NCBI GenBank assembly: GCA_025934025.1
Contig: JAICYU010000003.1
Location: forward strand, 1-46,770
Direction of reading: 5' to 3'
DNA length: 46,770 bases
From: Terriglobales bacterium
GTDB lineage: Bacteria > Acidobacteriota > Terriglobia > Terriglobales > Acidobacteriaceae
The notes under the pieces are model-generated. The model was not told the DNA's origin and made no database searches. It saw nothing but the letters and a program-made list of their open reading frames with translations. The position numbers and the translations under genes were made by a program. Positions 1-10,145 of this stretch are shown here, in pieces. The stretch's first letter is position 1. Every line of letters begins with the position of its first letter.

Positions 1-721
1 CCTCAGCTTTCCCCGCCAGTTGCCAGGAAGTAACCGGCGTGACCCAATATTGATATGTGTTTTGCCACTCGATCCCTGAATCCAGAAACTCGATTTCGGA
101 GCCCACCGCCGGCGCCTGCCCCACCTTCACCGGTTCCTTGGTGCCTTCCGCTCGCCGCATAAGGCGATATAAGTAATTCGTTTGAAACCTCCCCGAAGCC
201 GCCGGCGCTGCGGCATTCTGCCAACTGATGACCACACCGCCAGGAATGACTTTCAGCACGATCTGCGGCTGCGGAAGGGTTGGAACCAACGGCACGATTG
301 CCTCTTCCGATGGGCCGCCATTTTTGCCCGAACTGCTCTTGGCCACCACCGTGTAGGTGACAAAGTTTGCAGGTTGGGAACCGGACAATAGCTGCGCCAG
401 GGAATCCGTCACGCTCTGTTTCACGCCCGGTTGCTGTTCCTTCAACGTCGGCTGGAGGACAACTTCACCCACACGTTGTCCCGAAGCGTTTGTATTGAGC
501 CGCCGGTAAATCGCGACCATGCCGCGTTTGCGAATCAGCTCTCCGTCAGTGGTTTCTCTTGGGTTGGTCCAGGTAAGCGTAACGGCAGAGCCAGCGCGGG
601 CAGCCTCAAGATCACTCACCGGCTTGGGGATGCCCAACGACGGCGGCAGCGGAGCACCTGGCGTTCCGCAGGCGGTTAACAAGGAGATGGCAATAGAAGC
701 CACAAAGCCCAGCAATCGCAT
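1..721 (-). CDS. Lipoprotein with fibronectin-III-like repeats, C-terminus cut by window edge
   Basis: The frame is open from an ATG at 721 to the left edge, giving about 240 residues with no stop, so the gene is partial. The N-terminus is a lipoprotein signal: a short basic start, a hydrophobic stretch and the lipobox LLTAC, with the lipidated Cys near residue 18. After a Pro-rich linker come two beta-rich stretches (about 35-145 and 148-240) with spaced Val-Thr-Leu-Trp and Tyr-Arg patterns typical of fibronectin type III modules. This suggests an envelope-anchored adhesion or scaffold protein. The substrate or partner is unknown. The gene is divergent from the small coiled-coil gene at 859. 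The Fn3 assignment is by pattern only; the lipoprotein call is firmer. Confidence 0.75.
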   Translation of the reverse strand, partial: MRLLGFVASIAISLLTACGTPGAPLPPSLGIPKPVSDLEAARAGSAVTLTWTNPRETTDGELIRKRGMVAIYRRLNTNASGQRVGEVVLQPTLKEQQPGVKQSVTDSLAQLLSGSQPANFVTYTVVAKSSSGKNGGPSEEAIVPLVPTLPQPQIVLKVIPGGVVISWQNAAAPAASGRFQTNYLYRLMRRAEGTKEPVKVGQAPAVGSEIEFLDSGIEWQNTYQYWVTPVTSWQLAGKAE

Positions 722-858
722 GAAGCAAGCAGAGTAAATTCTTGCCGTCAGCCAACGCAACACCTGCCCTCGCTATCCTTCTTCTTGTTGGCAAATCAAG
801 TGATTCTTTGCCATACTCTGATTGGTAAACTGATAGAGAGTTCTTACGAGGTGCACCG

Positions 859-1125
859 ATGAGTGTCGTAGGCGACGTCAGGACCGCGTTGCAGGACTTC
901 CTTGCTCCTGAGCTGCGCGAACTCAAGGCGCGCATGGACGCCATTGAGAAACAAATGGACAAGCTGGAAGAAAAGGTAGAGAGTGGGTTTGGCCGGCTTG
1001 ACGCGAAAATCGAGCGCCTCGATTCGAAGATTGACAACCGGATGGATCGCGTGGAGAACCTGCTCAATCTCAATCAGCGTATGGCTGAAGTCGAGGCACA
1101 TCTGCGAAAACACCAATCGCAGTAG
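859..1125 (+). CDS. Small coiled-coil protein of unknown function
   Basis: An 88-residue hydrophilic protein. Residues 15-85 form a nearly continuous amphipathic helix with Leu/Ile/Met every three to four residues (KLEEKVESGFGRLDAKIERL), predicting a coiled coil. It has no signal peptide and no membrane segment. An ACGAGG-like Shine-Dalgarno lies about 7 nt before the ATG. It ends 39 nt before the convergent hslU stop. Heptad proteins of this size are found widely but carry no assigned function; a role as an oligomerisation or scaffold factor would be a guess. A reading frame on the opposite strand over the same bases looks like a shadow. Confidence 0.65.
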   Translation: MSVVGDVRTALQDFLAPELRELKARMDAIEKQMDKLEEKVESGFGRLDAKIERLDSKIDNRMDRVENLLNLNQRMAEVEAHLRKHQSQ

Positions 1126-1164
1126 TTGTCCACTCGAAACTGCCCGACACTCCTCAATTCTCGG

Positions 1165-2565
1165 CTACAGAATGTACCGCGACAAATCCTGGTCTTTCAC
1201 GATATCAGTCAGCATTTTGCGCACGTAATCGGCGTCAACGCCTACCGTTTTTTCCTCAATCTCCGGAGCAGTGAAGCTGATCTCATCCAGCACCCGCTCC
1301 ATGATCGTGTGCAAACGTCGCGCCCCGATATTTTCGGTTGACTCGTTCACGCGAAACGCAAACCCGGCAATTTCATCCAGCGCTTCGCGCGTAAATTCCA
1401 GCTTCAATCCCTCGGTCTCCAGCAGCGCTGTGTATTGCTTCACCAGCGAAGATTTCGGCTCAGTCAAAATGGCAATGAAATCCGTCATGGTGAGCGACTT
1501 CAGTTCCACGCGAATCGGAAACCGGCCCTGGAGTTCAGGAATTAGATCGCTGGGCTTGGAGACGTGAAACGCGCCCGCGGCAATGAACAGGATGTGATCG
1601 GTGCGTACCATCCCGTAGCGAGTGTTCACCGTTGTTCCTTCCACAATGGGCAAGATGTCCCGCTGTACGCCTTCGCGCGAGACATCGGGACCATGACCGC
1701 TCTCGCGGCCGGCAATCTTGTCAATCTCGTCGAGGAAAATGATGCCCGACTGCTCCACGCGTTCCACTGCCACGCGCGTCACCTGGTCCATATCAATCAG
1801 CTTTGATTCTTCTTCCTGGATCAGATAGTCAAACGCCTCGCTCACCTTCATCTGCCGCTTTTTCGTTCGCTGGCCGAAGATGTTCGGCAGCATATCTTTG
1901 ACGTTGATGTCCATCTCCTCAACGCCCTGGTTGGAGATGATTTCAAAAGCAGGCGTGGAGCGCTCGCGCACTTCAATCTCCACCAGGCGTTCATCGAGCA
2001 GGCCCTCGTGCAACTGCTGGCGAAGCTTTTCCCGAGTTCGGGAACTGGAATCACCATCCTCCGCGGCGAGAGCAAACCCTGCGGTGGAAGTCGGAAGCGT
2101 GGAACTGCCCGGAAGCAGCAGGTCCAGCAGTTTGTTCTCCGCGCTTTCCTCAGCTTTTTCGGCTACTTCTTCCAGCCGCTCTTCGCGGATCATGTCAATC
2201 GCGATCTCAACCAGGTCTCGGATCATGGACTCGACGTCGCGGCCCACGTAGCCGACTTCCGTGAATTTTGAGGCTTCAACCTTGAGGAATGGTGAGTTGG
2301 CCAGACGCGCCAGGCGGCGGGCGATTTCCGTCTTACCCACGCCGGTGGGTCCGATCATAATAATGTTCTTGGGCATGATCTCTTCCGCCAGATCGGGCGG
2401 AAGTTTCTGCCGGCGCATGCGATTGCGCAGCGCGATCGCCACCGCGCGCTTGGCCTGGTGCTGGCCGACAACGTACTTATCCAATTCCGCCACTATCTCT
2501 CGCGGCGTGAGTTCATCCAACGTCACGTCAGAGTGTTCTGCTGTGCCGGGAAGATAAATTGCCAT
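1165..2565 (-). CDS. hslU: ATP-dependent protease ATPase subunit HslU
   Basis: The unfoldase ring of the cytoplasmic HslUV (ClpYQ) protease. It is 466 residues, slightly longer than the usual 440-450. Walker A GPTGVGKT is at 72-79, the pore loop GYVG at 105-108, Walker B FLDEID at 277-282, and the C-terminus ends in the RYIL tail that docks into HslV. The middle I-domain (about 120-250) carries a low-complexity Ser/Thr/Ala stretch near 150-175 that accounts for the extra length. AAGGAG lies 5 nt before the ATG. It is the last gene of hslV-DUF3052-hslU, 22 nt after the DUF3052 stop. Known family role: ATP-driven unfolding of substrates into the HslV chamber. Confidence 0.97.
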   Translation of the reverse strand: MAIYLPGTAEHSDVTLDELTPREIVAELDKYVVGQHQAKRAVAIALRNRMRRQKLPPDLAEEIMPKNIIMIGPTGVGKTEIARRLARLANSPFLKVEASKFTEVGYVGRDVESMIRDLVEIAIDMIREERLEEVAEKAEESAENKLLDLLLPGSSTLPTSTAGFALAAEDGDSSSRTREKLRQQLHEGLLDERLVEIEVRERSTPAFEIISNQGVEEMDINVKDMLPNIFGQRTKKRQMKVSEAFDYLIQEEESKLIDMDQVTRVAVERVEQSGIIFLDEIDKIAGRESGHGPDVSREGVQRDILPIVEGTTVNTRYGMVRTDHILFIAAGAFHVSKPSDLIPELQGRFPIRVELKSLTMTDFIAILTEPKSSLVKQYTALLETEGLKLEFTREALDEIAGFAFRVNESTENIGARRLHTIMERVLDEISFTAPEIEEKTVGVDADYVRKMLTDIVKDQDLSRYIL

Positions 2566-2587
2566 TACTGCTCCTTGAAACTTGTTG

Positions 2588-3037
2588 CTATCTGCGCGCT
2601 CCCGCCGCCTTGGCTTTGGCAGCAGACTTGGCGGGGCGGTCCTTCAGGCGAACAACAAACTTGAGCCCTGACCAGATTTCGTCAATGGCGCAGACCTTTA
2701 CGTCTACGAGGCCGCACTCCAGGCCGATTTCACGCACGATATCTTCGGTAAGATCAGTCGGCCGGCCGGAAGCTTTCTTTGGCCAGCCAATCCAGAGCAT
2801 GCCATTGGGTTCAATCTTGCGACCCCAGTTCTTGAAGTTTTTTGCCAGTTCTACCCGTGTCTCAGCAAAAGCGAGTACCACGCCCGCTTTTCCTGTGAGG
2901 CTCTCCGCTGACCGTGCACCGGCGGGCAGCGGGCCCAGTTCCTTGAGCAACCCTGCGGGCGGGTTTTGCAGAAGCACGCGATGGCCCGGCTTGATGCCGA
3001 TCTTCTGAATCAACGGCGTACCTGAATACCCTGCCAT
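2588..3037 (-). CDS. DUF3052-family protein
   Basis: A 149-residue soluble protein. It begins [20 protein letters not shown] and contains [20 protein letters not shown] and [18 protein letters not shown], which I recognise as the signatures of the DUF3052 family. No enzymatic activity is established for that family as far as I know. The C-terminus is a Lys/Ala/Arg-rich tail. It starts 2 nt after the hslV stop and is followed 22 nt later by hslU, so it is surely co-transcribed with and possibly translationally coupled to the protease genes. That placement hints at a link to proteolysis or stress, but this is inference. Confidence 0.85.
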   Translation of the reverse strand: MAGYSGTPLIQKIGIKPGHRVLLQNPPAGLLKELGPLPAGARSAESLTGKAGVVLAFAETRVELAKNFKNWGRKIEPNGMLWIGWPKKASGRPTDLTEDIVREIGLECGLVDVKVCAIDEIWSGLKFVVRLKDRPAKSAAKAKAAGARR

Positions 3038-3039
3038 AG

Positions 3040-3633
3040 CTAGTGCACCGGCTCCGGAACGGACGCAAGCTCTTCAACTATAAAATTCTCGTTGGTGTAA
3101 ATGCAGGTCGTGCCTGCAATTTTCATGGCCTCTTCCGCAATCCTGCGCGCGGAAAGATCAGTATTTTCAATGAGCGCCCGTGCGGCGGAGAGCGCGTAAG
3201 GACCGCCGCTGCCGATAGCTGCCACGCCGCCGTCTGGCTCGATCACGTCTCCCGCGCCGCTGATGAGAAACGTGAGCTTCGCGTCAGACACCAATAGTAG
3301 AGCTTCCAGGTGACGAAGCGCCTTGTCAGTCCGCCACTCCTTGGCCAGTTCCACGGCAGAACGGCCCAGTTGGCCGTGATACTGGTCCAGCTTGGCTTCA
3401 AAGCGGGCGAAGAGGGAAAAAGCGTCGGCGGTTGAGCCGGCGAACCCTGCCAATATTTTGTCGTTATAAAGGCGACGGATCTTGCGGGCCGTGTGCTTGA
3501 TGATGTTTTCACCCAGCGTAACCTGCCCGTCCGCGGCCATGACTACGGTGCCGTTGCGGCGAACACAAAGCACTGTAGTTGAGCGGATCCTTACAGCAGT
3601 TTCAGTGGGATTCCCTGATGATTTGCGGCTCAT
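3040..3633 (-). CDS. hslV: ATP-dependent protease peptidase subunit HslV
   Basis: The proteolytic core of HslUV, a proteasome-beta-like Thr protease. The mature N-terminus [20 protein letters not shown] is clear; the first Thr is the nucleophile, at residue 19 from the ATG at 3633. The later [14 protein letters not shown] block is also typical. A longer reading from TTG at 3648 adds five residues, but that codon coincides with a perfect TATAAT (3648-3653) that would place transcription start downstream of it, so the ATG at 3633 is preferred. The propeptide of 18 residues is longer than the single Met of the E. coli protein. First gene of the hslV-DUF3052-hslU operon. Confidence 0.96.
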   Translation of the reverse strand: MSRKSSGNPTETAVRIRSTTVLCVRRNGTVVMAADGQVTLGENIIKHTARKIRRLYNDKILAGFAGSTADAFSLFARFEAKLDQYHGQLGRSAVELAKEWRTDKALRHLEALLLVSDAKLTFLISGAGDVIEPDGGVAAIGSGGPYALSAARALIENTDLSARRIAEEAMKIAGTTCIYTNENFIVEELASVPEPVH

Positions 3634-3647
3634 GAGGACAATTCTCA

Positions 3648-3653
3648 ATTATA
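3648..3653 (-). promoter_or_regulatory. Perfect -10 hexamer upstream of hslV
   Basis: TATAAT reads on the minus strand 14 nt before the hslV ATG. No good -35 hexamer is visible at 16-18 nt. If used, the 5' leader would be only about 8 nt and hslV would have almost no room for a Shine-Dalgarno sequence. Confidence 0.4.
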
Positions 3654-3783
3654 CGCCGCCCGCGATTACCAAAGGTCATTGCCGGCGCCGGCGGGTGTCG
3701 TCACACTTCCGCTTGTTGTGCGGGCGCGGAGAGCGGCGCACTGCGGGGTACAATCCAGCATCCCCCAAAAACTGGAGGTTGAT

Positions 3784-4017
3784 ATGGTTCGAAAAGCAGG
3801 AATGATTTCAGCTTTACTGATTGGATTCTTTGTGATGTCGGCAGCAACCCCGGCCCAGGCCCGCTGGTTCAGCCGCGATTGCGAGTCACGCACCCGCAAA
3901 GCCGAGATGAGCCTGCACAAGGCCGAAGCCAAGCATGGCGAGCACAGCGCGCAAGCGGAAAAGAAGCGCCAGAAGCTCGAGCAGGTCCGTGAGCACTGCG
4001 GCCGCGACCACCGGTAA
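3784..4017 (+). CDS. Small secreted charged protein
   Basis: A 77-residue product. Residues 1-27 form a signal peptide (MVRKAG, hydrophobic core, cleavage likely after AQA). The mature part is about 50 residues, highly charged, with His, Lys and Glu spaced as an amphipathic helix and two Cys (in DCESR and EHCGR) that could form a disulfide. GGAGG lies 6-7 nt before the ATG, which fixes this start over longer in-frame readings. It is followed 18 nt later by a strong intrinsic terminator, so it is a self-contained unit. The family is not recognised. It lies in the periplasm or outside the cell by inference. Confidence 0.75.
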   Translation: MVRKAGMISALLIGFFVMSAATPAQARWFSRDCESRTRKAEMSLHKAEAKHGEHSAQAEKKRQKLEQVREHCGRDHR

Positions 4018-4035
4018 CGGTCTCGAAAAAGAGAG

Positions 4036-4073
4036 AACGGCCAGGCAAAACAGCCTGGCCGTTTCTTTTTTTT
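4036..4073 (+). terminator. Rho-independent terminator
   Basis: An 11-bp perfect stem (4036-4046 with 4053-4063) and a 6-nt loop, followed by an almost unbroken T run to 4073. It ends the small secreted-protein gene at 3784-4017. Confidence 0.93.
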
Positions 4074-4075
4074 GA

Positions 4076-4081
4076 TAGATT
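4076..4081 (+). promoter_or_regulatory. -10-like hexamer 7 nt before thioesterase start
   Basis: TAGATT lies 7 nt before the ATG at 4089, with no Shine-Dalgarno between. It is one of five such sites in the window (see findings). It lies immediately after the upstream terminator, so the thioesterase needs its own promoter here. Confidence 0.4.
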
Positions 4082-4088
4082 CTTCAGC

Positions 4089-4490
4089 ATGACGAAAAAA
4101 GGTCTTCCGCCCGGCTTGCGCGGCCAGGCCCAAATCGTGGTCAGGCACGAACACACTTTAAACCACCACAATTCCGCGCTGCCCGCGATTTTCTCCACCC
4201 CGCACATGATCGGTTTAATGGAAGTCGCGGCTGCTGAAGCAATGAAACCTTACTGCGGCCCCGGAGAGATCAGCGTAGGAACGGCCATCAATATCGAGCA
4301 CCGTGCGCCGACAATCCCCGGGCAACAGGTAACAGCCGAAGCGGAACTGGAATCAGAGAACGGACGCTTCTACGTTTTCCGCGTTCGCGCCCACAACGAA
4401 ACGGAAGAGATTGGCCGGGGAACCGTCACGAGGGCCTTCGTGAACCCGGCCGAGGTGGCAAAGAGACATGCGGTGAAAACCAGCCATTAG
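4089..4490 (+). CDS. Hotdog-fold thioesterase of the FlK-like family
   Basis: A 133-residue cytoplasmic hotdog protein, predicted acyl-CoA thioesterase. The motif FSTPHMIGLMEVAAAEAM followed by GTAINIEHRAPT matches the fluoroacetyl-CoA thioesterase (FlK) family. T37, E45 and H71 fall at the same spacing (8 and 26) as the known FlK triad Thr42/Glu50/His76. The residue six before the Thr, a lid Phe in FlK, is Leu here, so specificity for fluoroacetyl-CoA is unlikely; a general role in clearing small or toxic acyl-CoAs fits better (inference). It is a single gene between a terminator and the convergent gyrB. No Shine-Dalgarno is visible; see the hexamer at 4076. Confidence 0.85.
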   Translation: MTKKGLPPGLRGQAQIVVRHEHTLNHHNSALPAIFSTPHMIGLMEVAAAEAMKPYCGPGEISVGTAINIEHRAPTIPGQQVTAEAELESENGRFYVFRVRAHNETEEIGRGTVTRAFVNPAEVAKRHAVKTSH

Positions 4491-4590
4491 TACTGAGCCG
4501 TTAGCTCTTAGTCAATGCATCGCCCGAGCATCCCCGCGCGAGGGCCCGGATCTTCTAGAGAATCCGTGTCATCAATCAAGATCTGTGGTA

Positions 4591-4618
4591 AGAACTGCCG
4601 CGCAAGTTCGGCAGTTCT
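4591..4618 (-). terminator. Hairpin downstream of gyrB, possible terminator
   Basis: A perfect 10-bp stem (4591-4600 with 4609-4618) with an 8-nt loop lies 10 nt past the gyrB stop, between convergent genes. There is no real T tract on either strand, so it may be an mRNA-stabilising or weak terminator hairpin. Confidence 0.45.
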
Positions 4619-4627
4619 GGCAATGCT

Positions 4628-7297
<2,670 letters not shown>

Positions 7298-7454
7298 TCA
7301 AGGCTGTCAAATCGCTGACAAATATCTTAACATCAACACTTTAGCAGGAATCTGCGCGCAGCCTCTATTGTAACATAGGAGAGTTGCCGGGATTGGCCGG
7401 ATGGACAGGGTACCCGTGGCGATTTCTGAAAACAGGAATTGTCTAAAAATTTTC

Positions 7455-7482
7455 TTGCATTCAGGAACTTTGAAGGTATACT
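7455..7482 (+). promoter_or_regulatory. Sigma70-type promoter for small secreted peptide
   Basis: TTGCAT, a 16-nt spacer, then TATACT, about 62 nt before the ATG at 7545. Both hexamers are close to consensus and the site faces away from gyrB. Confidence 0.6.
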
Positions 7483-7544
7483 GCTCCCGCAGTTACCAAA
7501 GTAACCACCAAGATTTAAGAAAACACAAACAGGAGAACCTTCCC

Positions 7545-7679
7545 ATGAAAGCGTTACTTCGTTCAGCCATCCTCGGTTTGCTCGTGTTCGGCGGCTATGC
7601 GGCATTCTCGTCAGCCCCAATTAATGCCTCAATGCCGACTCTGCCTCGGCCAAATCCGTGCCCCGGAATTGTGAAGTAG
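7545..7679 (+). CDS. 44-residue secreted peptide
   Basis: A very short open frame with a good Shine-Dalgarno (AGGAGA, 8 nt before the ATG) and a near-consensus promoter at 7455-7482. Residues 1-29 look like a signal peptide (MKALLRS, hydrophobic core, SAPINAS), leaving a mature Pro-rich peptide of about 15 residues (MPTLPRPNPCPGIVK) with one Cys. No family is recognised. It could be a secreted signal, an envelope peptide or a leader for the membrane gene at 7800. The expression signals are better than expected by chance, but a peptide this short cannot be proven from one sequence. Confidence 0.55.
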   Translation: MKALLRSAILGLLVFGGYAAFSSAPINASMPTLPRPNPCPGIVK

Positions 7680-7799
7680 GTTTCGCAATTCGGATTAAGA
7701 GCCGACGTTAATTAGGAAGTTAATGTACCTTCGTGTTCCAGAGGACCTTGAACCATAGGGTTAAGGGTAGTAGGCTGTGTCCCTCTGGAGGGCGGTTCT

Positions 7800-8648
7800 G
7801 TGCATCTTCCTCTTATTACATCGCTTGTAGTGGCGTTGGCGGTTGTGGGTATCGCGGTTCAGGCGTCCATCCTTCGTTTCATATTTAAGCGGGGGCGTCA
7901 GGCTGAATTTTCAGTCTTTGCTACTTACAACGCCTTAGGTATTGCGGTGGCAGTGATCGGCTGGGCGGGCTATGCTCTGCAGGGCTGTAACGAGTACTTT
8001 TATCTTTGGTGGGTCTTGGGATTTCTCTATGTCGCCCTGGAATTTGGGTTGATGTATGAGATCTTCGTCAACGCTCTTAAGCCCTATTCGGCCCTGATTG
8101 ACCTCGGCAAGATGCTATTCGGCTGGGCCAGCGTTTTCCTTCTAATCGCGGCCACCCTCACTGCTTTTGCCAGCACCGGCTCGGGAGCTAACAAGATCAC
8201 AGCCGCGATGACGGTCCTGGAAAGGACCATGCGCCTCATTGAGTGCGGCCTCCTCCTGCTGTTTTTCCTTTTTGAGAAGCGGCTTCATCTTTCCTGGAAG
8301 AATGCCAACGTTGGCATTGCTGTTGGGCTGGGAATCAGCGGTGCTCTGGATTTAGCTGTATCGTATCTGACCGCTCATATGCCCTGGAGAGTGGGCGAAC
8401 TTGGCTTGATCAACAGTTTCGCTTATGTCGGCGTGCTGTTCTTCTGGGTGTATTGCATGAGTGCTCAGAAGAAGGAGCGCGTCTCCGTTCTGGACTCTCC
8501 GAATCGTCTAATCTTCCAGCGCTGGAACGAGGCTCTCTTGGGCTACAAGAACGGCGACTTCGCATTGGCATCGGGCCGCGTGGATTCCTTCCTTCCTGGT
8601 GTAGAGATGACCGTGGAGCGGGTAATGGCTCGCAAGATGGTCAACTAA
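7800..8648 (+). CDS. Polytopic membrane protein of unknown function
   Basis: A 282-residue protein with about seven hydrophobic segments (near 5-28, 42-60, 68-88, 105-127, 145-160, 172-192, 202-220) and a soluble C-terminal tail of about 60 residues ending ERVMARKMVN. It starts with GTG, with GGAGGG 7 nt upstream. I do not recognise a characterised family; proteins of this layout seem common among Acidobacteriota (from memory, unverified). It is encoded against the replication direction between dnaN and gyrB, where recF often lies, and ends at a bidirectional terminator shared with dnaN. It is not a transporter or sensor by any motif I can see. Confidence 0.8.
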   Translation: MHLPLITSLVVALAVVGIAVQASILRFIFKRGRQAEFSVFATYNALGIAVAVIGWAGYALQGCNEYFYLWWVLGFLYVALEFGLMYEIFVNALKPYSALIDLGKMLFGWASVFLLIAATLTAFASTGSGANKITAAMTVLERTMRLIECGLLLLFFLFEKRLHLSWKNANVGIAVGLGISGALDLAVSYLTAHMPWRVGELGLINSFAYVGVLFFWVYCMSAQKKERVSVLDSPNRLIFQRWNEALLGYKNGDFALASGRVDSFLPGVEMTVERVMARKMVN

Positions 8649-8670
8649 AAGTTAAGCCTCCAAAATGCAA

Positions 8671-8702
8671 AAAGGCCGGATTCGCTCCGGCCTTTGCTTT
8701 TG
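8671..8702. terminator. Bidirectional intrinsic terminator
   Basis: A perfect 10-bp stem (8671-8680 with 8686-8695) around the loop TTCGC. T-rich sequence follows on the plus strand, and a run of T follows on the minus strand. It separates the convergent membrane-protein gene and dnaN. Confidence 0.88.
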
Positions 8703-8713
8703 CTTGACATACT

Positions 8714-9832
8714 TCAGATCCGCATTGGCATAACGATGTATCGGTACTTGTATTCACTGTCACTCGGTTCATCAGGGCGGAGCTGGCCGGCGGATTGCGC
8801 ATCTTTGAATTCAAAGCGGACATCGCCGGTTCCCACCACCTTCAGAAATTCCAGAAGATATTGCGAGTTAAAGCCGATCACCATCGGATCCCCGCTGTAA
8901 GCCGTTTCCAACGAATCCTCCGATTCTCCGGTCTCGGTGTTCGAGGAGGAGACCTTCAACTCATTTTTTTCCAGTCGCATGCGAATTGCATTGGATCGCT
9001 CGTCGGCAAATTGCGCAACGCGCTGAATGGCGGAAGAGAGGTCCTCGCAGTGAACTGCCACAGCTTTGTTGTTGTCTCGCGGCAGCACTGCTTCATAGTT
9101 CGGGAACTGGCCGGTGAGCTGGCGCGAGGTCAGCAGCCGGCCGCCAATCCTGAAGAACAAAGTGGATTCATCGCGAGCAAACTCGACTGTTTGAGCATCA
9201 CTGCTGTTCAACAGAGTGCTCAACTCAGCCATGGCCTTTCTGGGAACCAGAATCTTCAATTCACCACTTACCGGCAGTTTGGAATTTGTGTGCTCCACAT
9301 GCGCCAGGCGATGGCCATCGGTGGCGACCATCACAATGGATTCCGGTTTAAGCACCATCAACGCGCCGTTGAGCGTGTAGCGTGATTCCTCATTCGAGAT
9401 CGCGAAGATGGTTTTCGCGATCAGATTACGCAATACCTGGGCCGGCAGTTCCAGCGCCGATTCCGAGGGGAACTGCGGCAGCGCGGGGAAGTTGGCTCGC
9501 GCCATCCCTACCATCTTGGTATTGGAGCGCCCGCTGCGGATTTGCACCCAATGGTTTTCCAGCAGCTTGATGCTGATATCGCCATCGCCCAGCAGCTTCA
9601 CGTAGTCGTAAAGCTTGCGCGCGGGAATTGTGCATGAGCCTTCCTTTTTTACCTTGGCGGGACAGGAGGTGCGCAAGCTCAGATCAAGGTCGGTTGCAGT
9701 GATCGAGAGCTTATCGCCGCCAACCTCAAAGAGAAAGTTCGAAAGAATCGGTATTGTGGTCTTGCGTTCCACAACACCCTGAGTCGCGGTGAGCTCTCTG
9801 AGCAAATCTGATTTGCTGACGTTGATTTCCAT
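8714..9832 (-). CDS. dnaN: DNA polymerase III sliding clamp (beta subunit)
   Basis: The ring-shaped processivity clamp of the replicative polymerase. It is 372 residues from the ATG at 9832, matching the usual 366-378. It starts MEINVSKSDLLRELTATQGV and contains TIPILSNFLFE, and ends YRYIVMPMRI, the conserved clamp C-terminus that helps form the partner-binding pocket. An in-frame ATG at 9868 would add 12 residues. It is less likely because the promoter at 9884-9912 would start transcription only about 9 nt before it, while GAGGTG lies 9 nt before 9832. It lies downstream of dnaA on the same strand, after a gap of about 310 nt with its own promoter signal. Confidence 0.97.
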   Translation of the reverse strand: MEINVSKSDLLRELTATQGVVERKTTIPILSNFLFEVGGDKLSITATDLDLSLRTSCPAKVKKEGSCTIPARKLYDYVKLLGDGDISIKLLENHWVQIRSGRSNTKMVGMARANFPALPQFPSESALELPAQVLRNLIAKTIFAISNEESRYTLNGALMVLKPESIVMVATDGHRLAHVEHTNSKLPVSGELKILVPRKAMAELSTLLNSSDAQTVEFARDESTLFFRIGGRLLTSRQLTGQFPNYEAVLPRDNNKAVAVHCEDLSSAIQRVAQFADERSNAIRMRLEKNELKVSSSNTETGESEDSLETAYSGDPMVIGFNSQYLLEFLKVVGTGDVRFEFKDAQSAGQLRPDEPSDSEYKYRYIVMPMRI

Positions 9833-9883
9833 CGTGGTTCCCACCTCAGCGGCAACAGCGGAAAGCATATCCTGGCCCCCTGA

Positions 9884-9912
9884 ATACTATTGTTTCTAAT
9901 TTAAGCCAACAA
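9884..9912 (-). promoter_or_regulatory. Candidate promoter of dnaN
   Basis: TTGTTG (9907-9912), a 17-nt spacer and TAGTAT (9884-9889) read on the minus strand. The match is moderate (3/6 and 4/6) but the spacing is ideal, in an AT-rich patch. It gives a leader of about 45 nt to the start at 9832. Confidence 0.4.
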
Positions 9913-10084
9913 CTAAATAAATACAGCAGTAATAGCAGATGCCTGAGGAAAAGTGGGAATCGGTCCCAAACCGTTTGCGCTGCTACGGTTTCCCTGTTTT
10001 TGCTCCCTGCATTTCCCGACCGCTATTGTGAACTGAACGTGGAAGCGAGGCATTGAATTTTCTTGTAAGCACGAATCTTGCACC

Positions 10085-10104
10085 GTTTCCACATTCACTC
10101 CACA
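10085..10104 (+). other. DnaA-box-like 9-mers in dnaA-dnaN gap
   Basis: GTTTCCACA at 10085-10093 differs by one base from the TTWTNCACA DnaA-box pattern; a weaker CACTCCACA follows at 10096-10104. The rest of the 313-nt gap (9833-10145) shows only the dnaN promoter signal and an AT-rich patch; the short open frames there look random. This could be a minor DnaA-binding cluster regulating dnaN, or chance. Confidence 0.3.
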
Positions 10105-10145
10105 AATGTCCTCAGAAGAACCTGGACTTACGGTGGAAATCCCGC

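Noticed and set aside
4591-4618. A strong gyrB terminator
   Set aside because: The hairpin is perfect but has no U tract, so it is kept only as a low-confidence feature.
9884-9912. Use of the upstream ATG at 9868 for dnaN
   Set aside because: The promoter here would leave only about 9 nt of leader, and the clamp family starts at 9832 with a proper Shine-Dalgarno.
9913-10098. A 61-codon minus-strand frame in the dnaA-dnaN gap
   Set aside because: No Shine-Dalgarno, no domain, and overlaps the promoter signals of dnaN.
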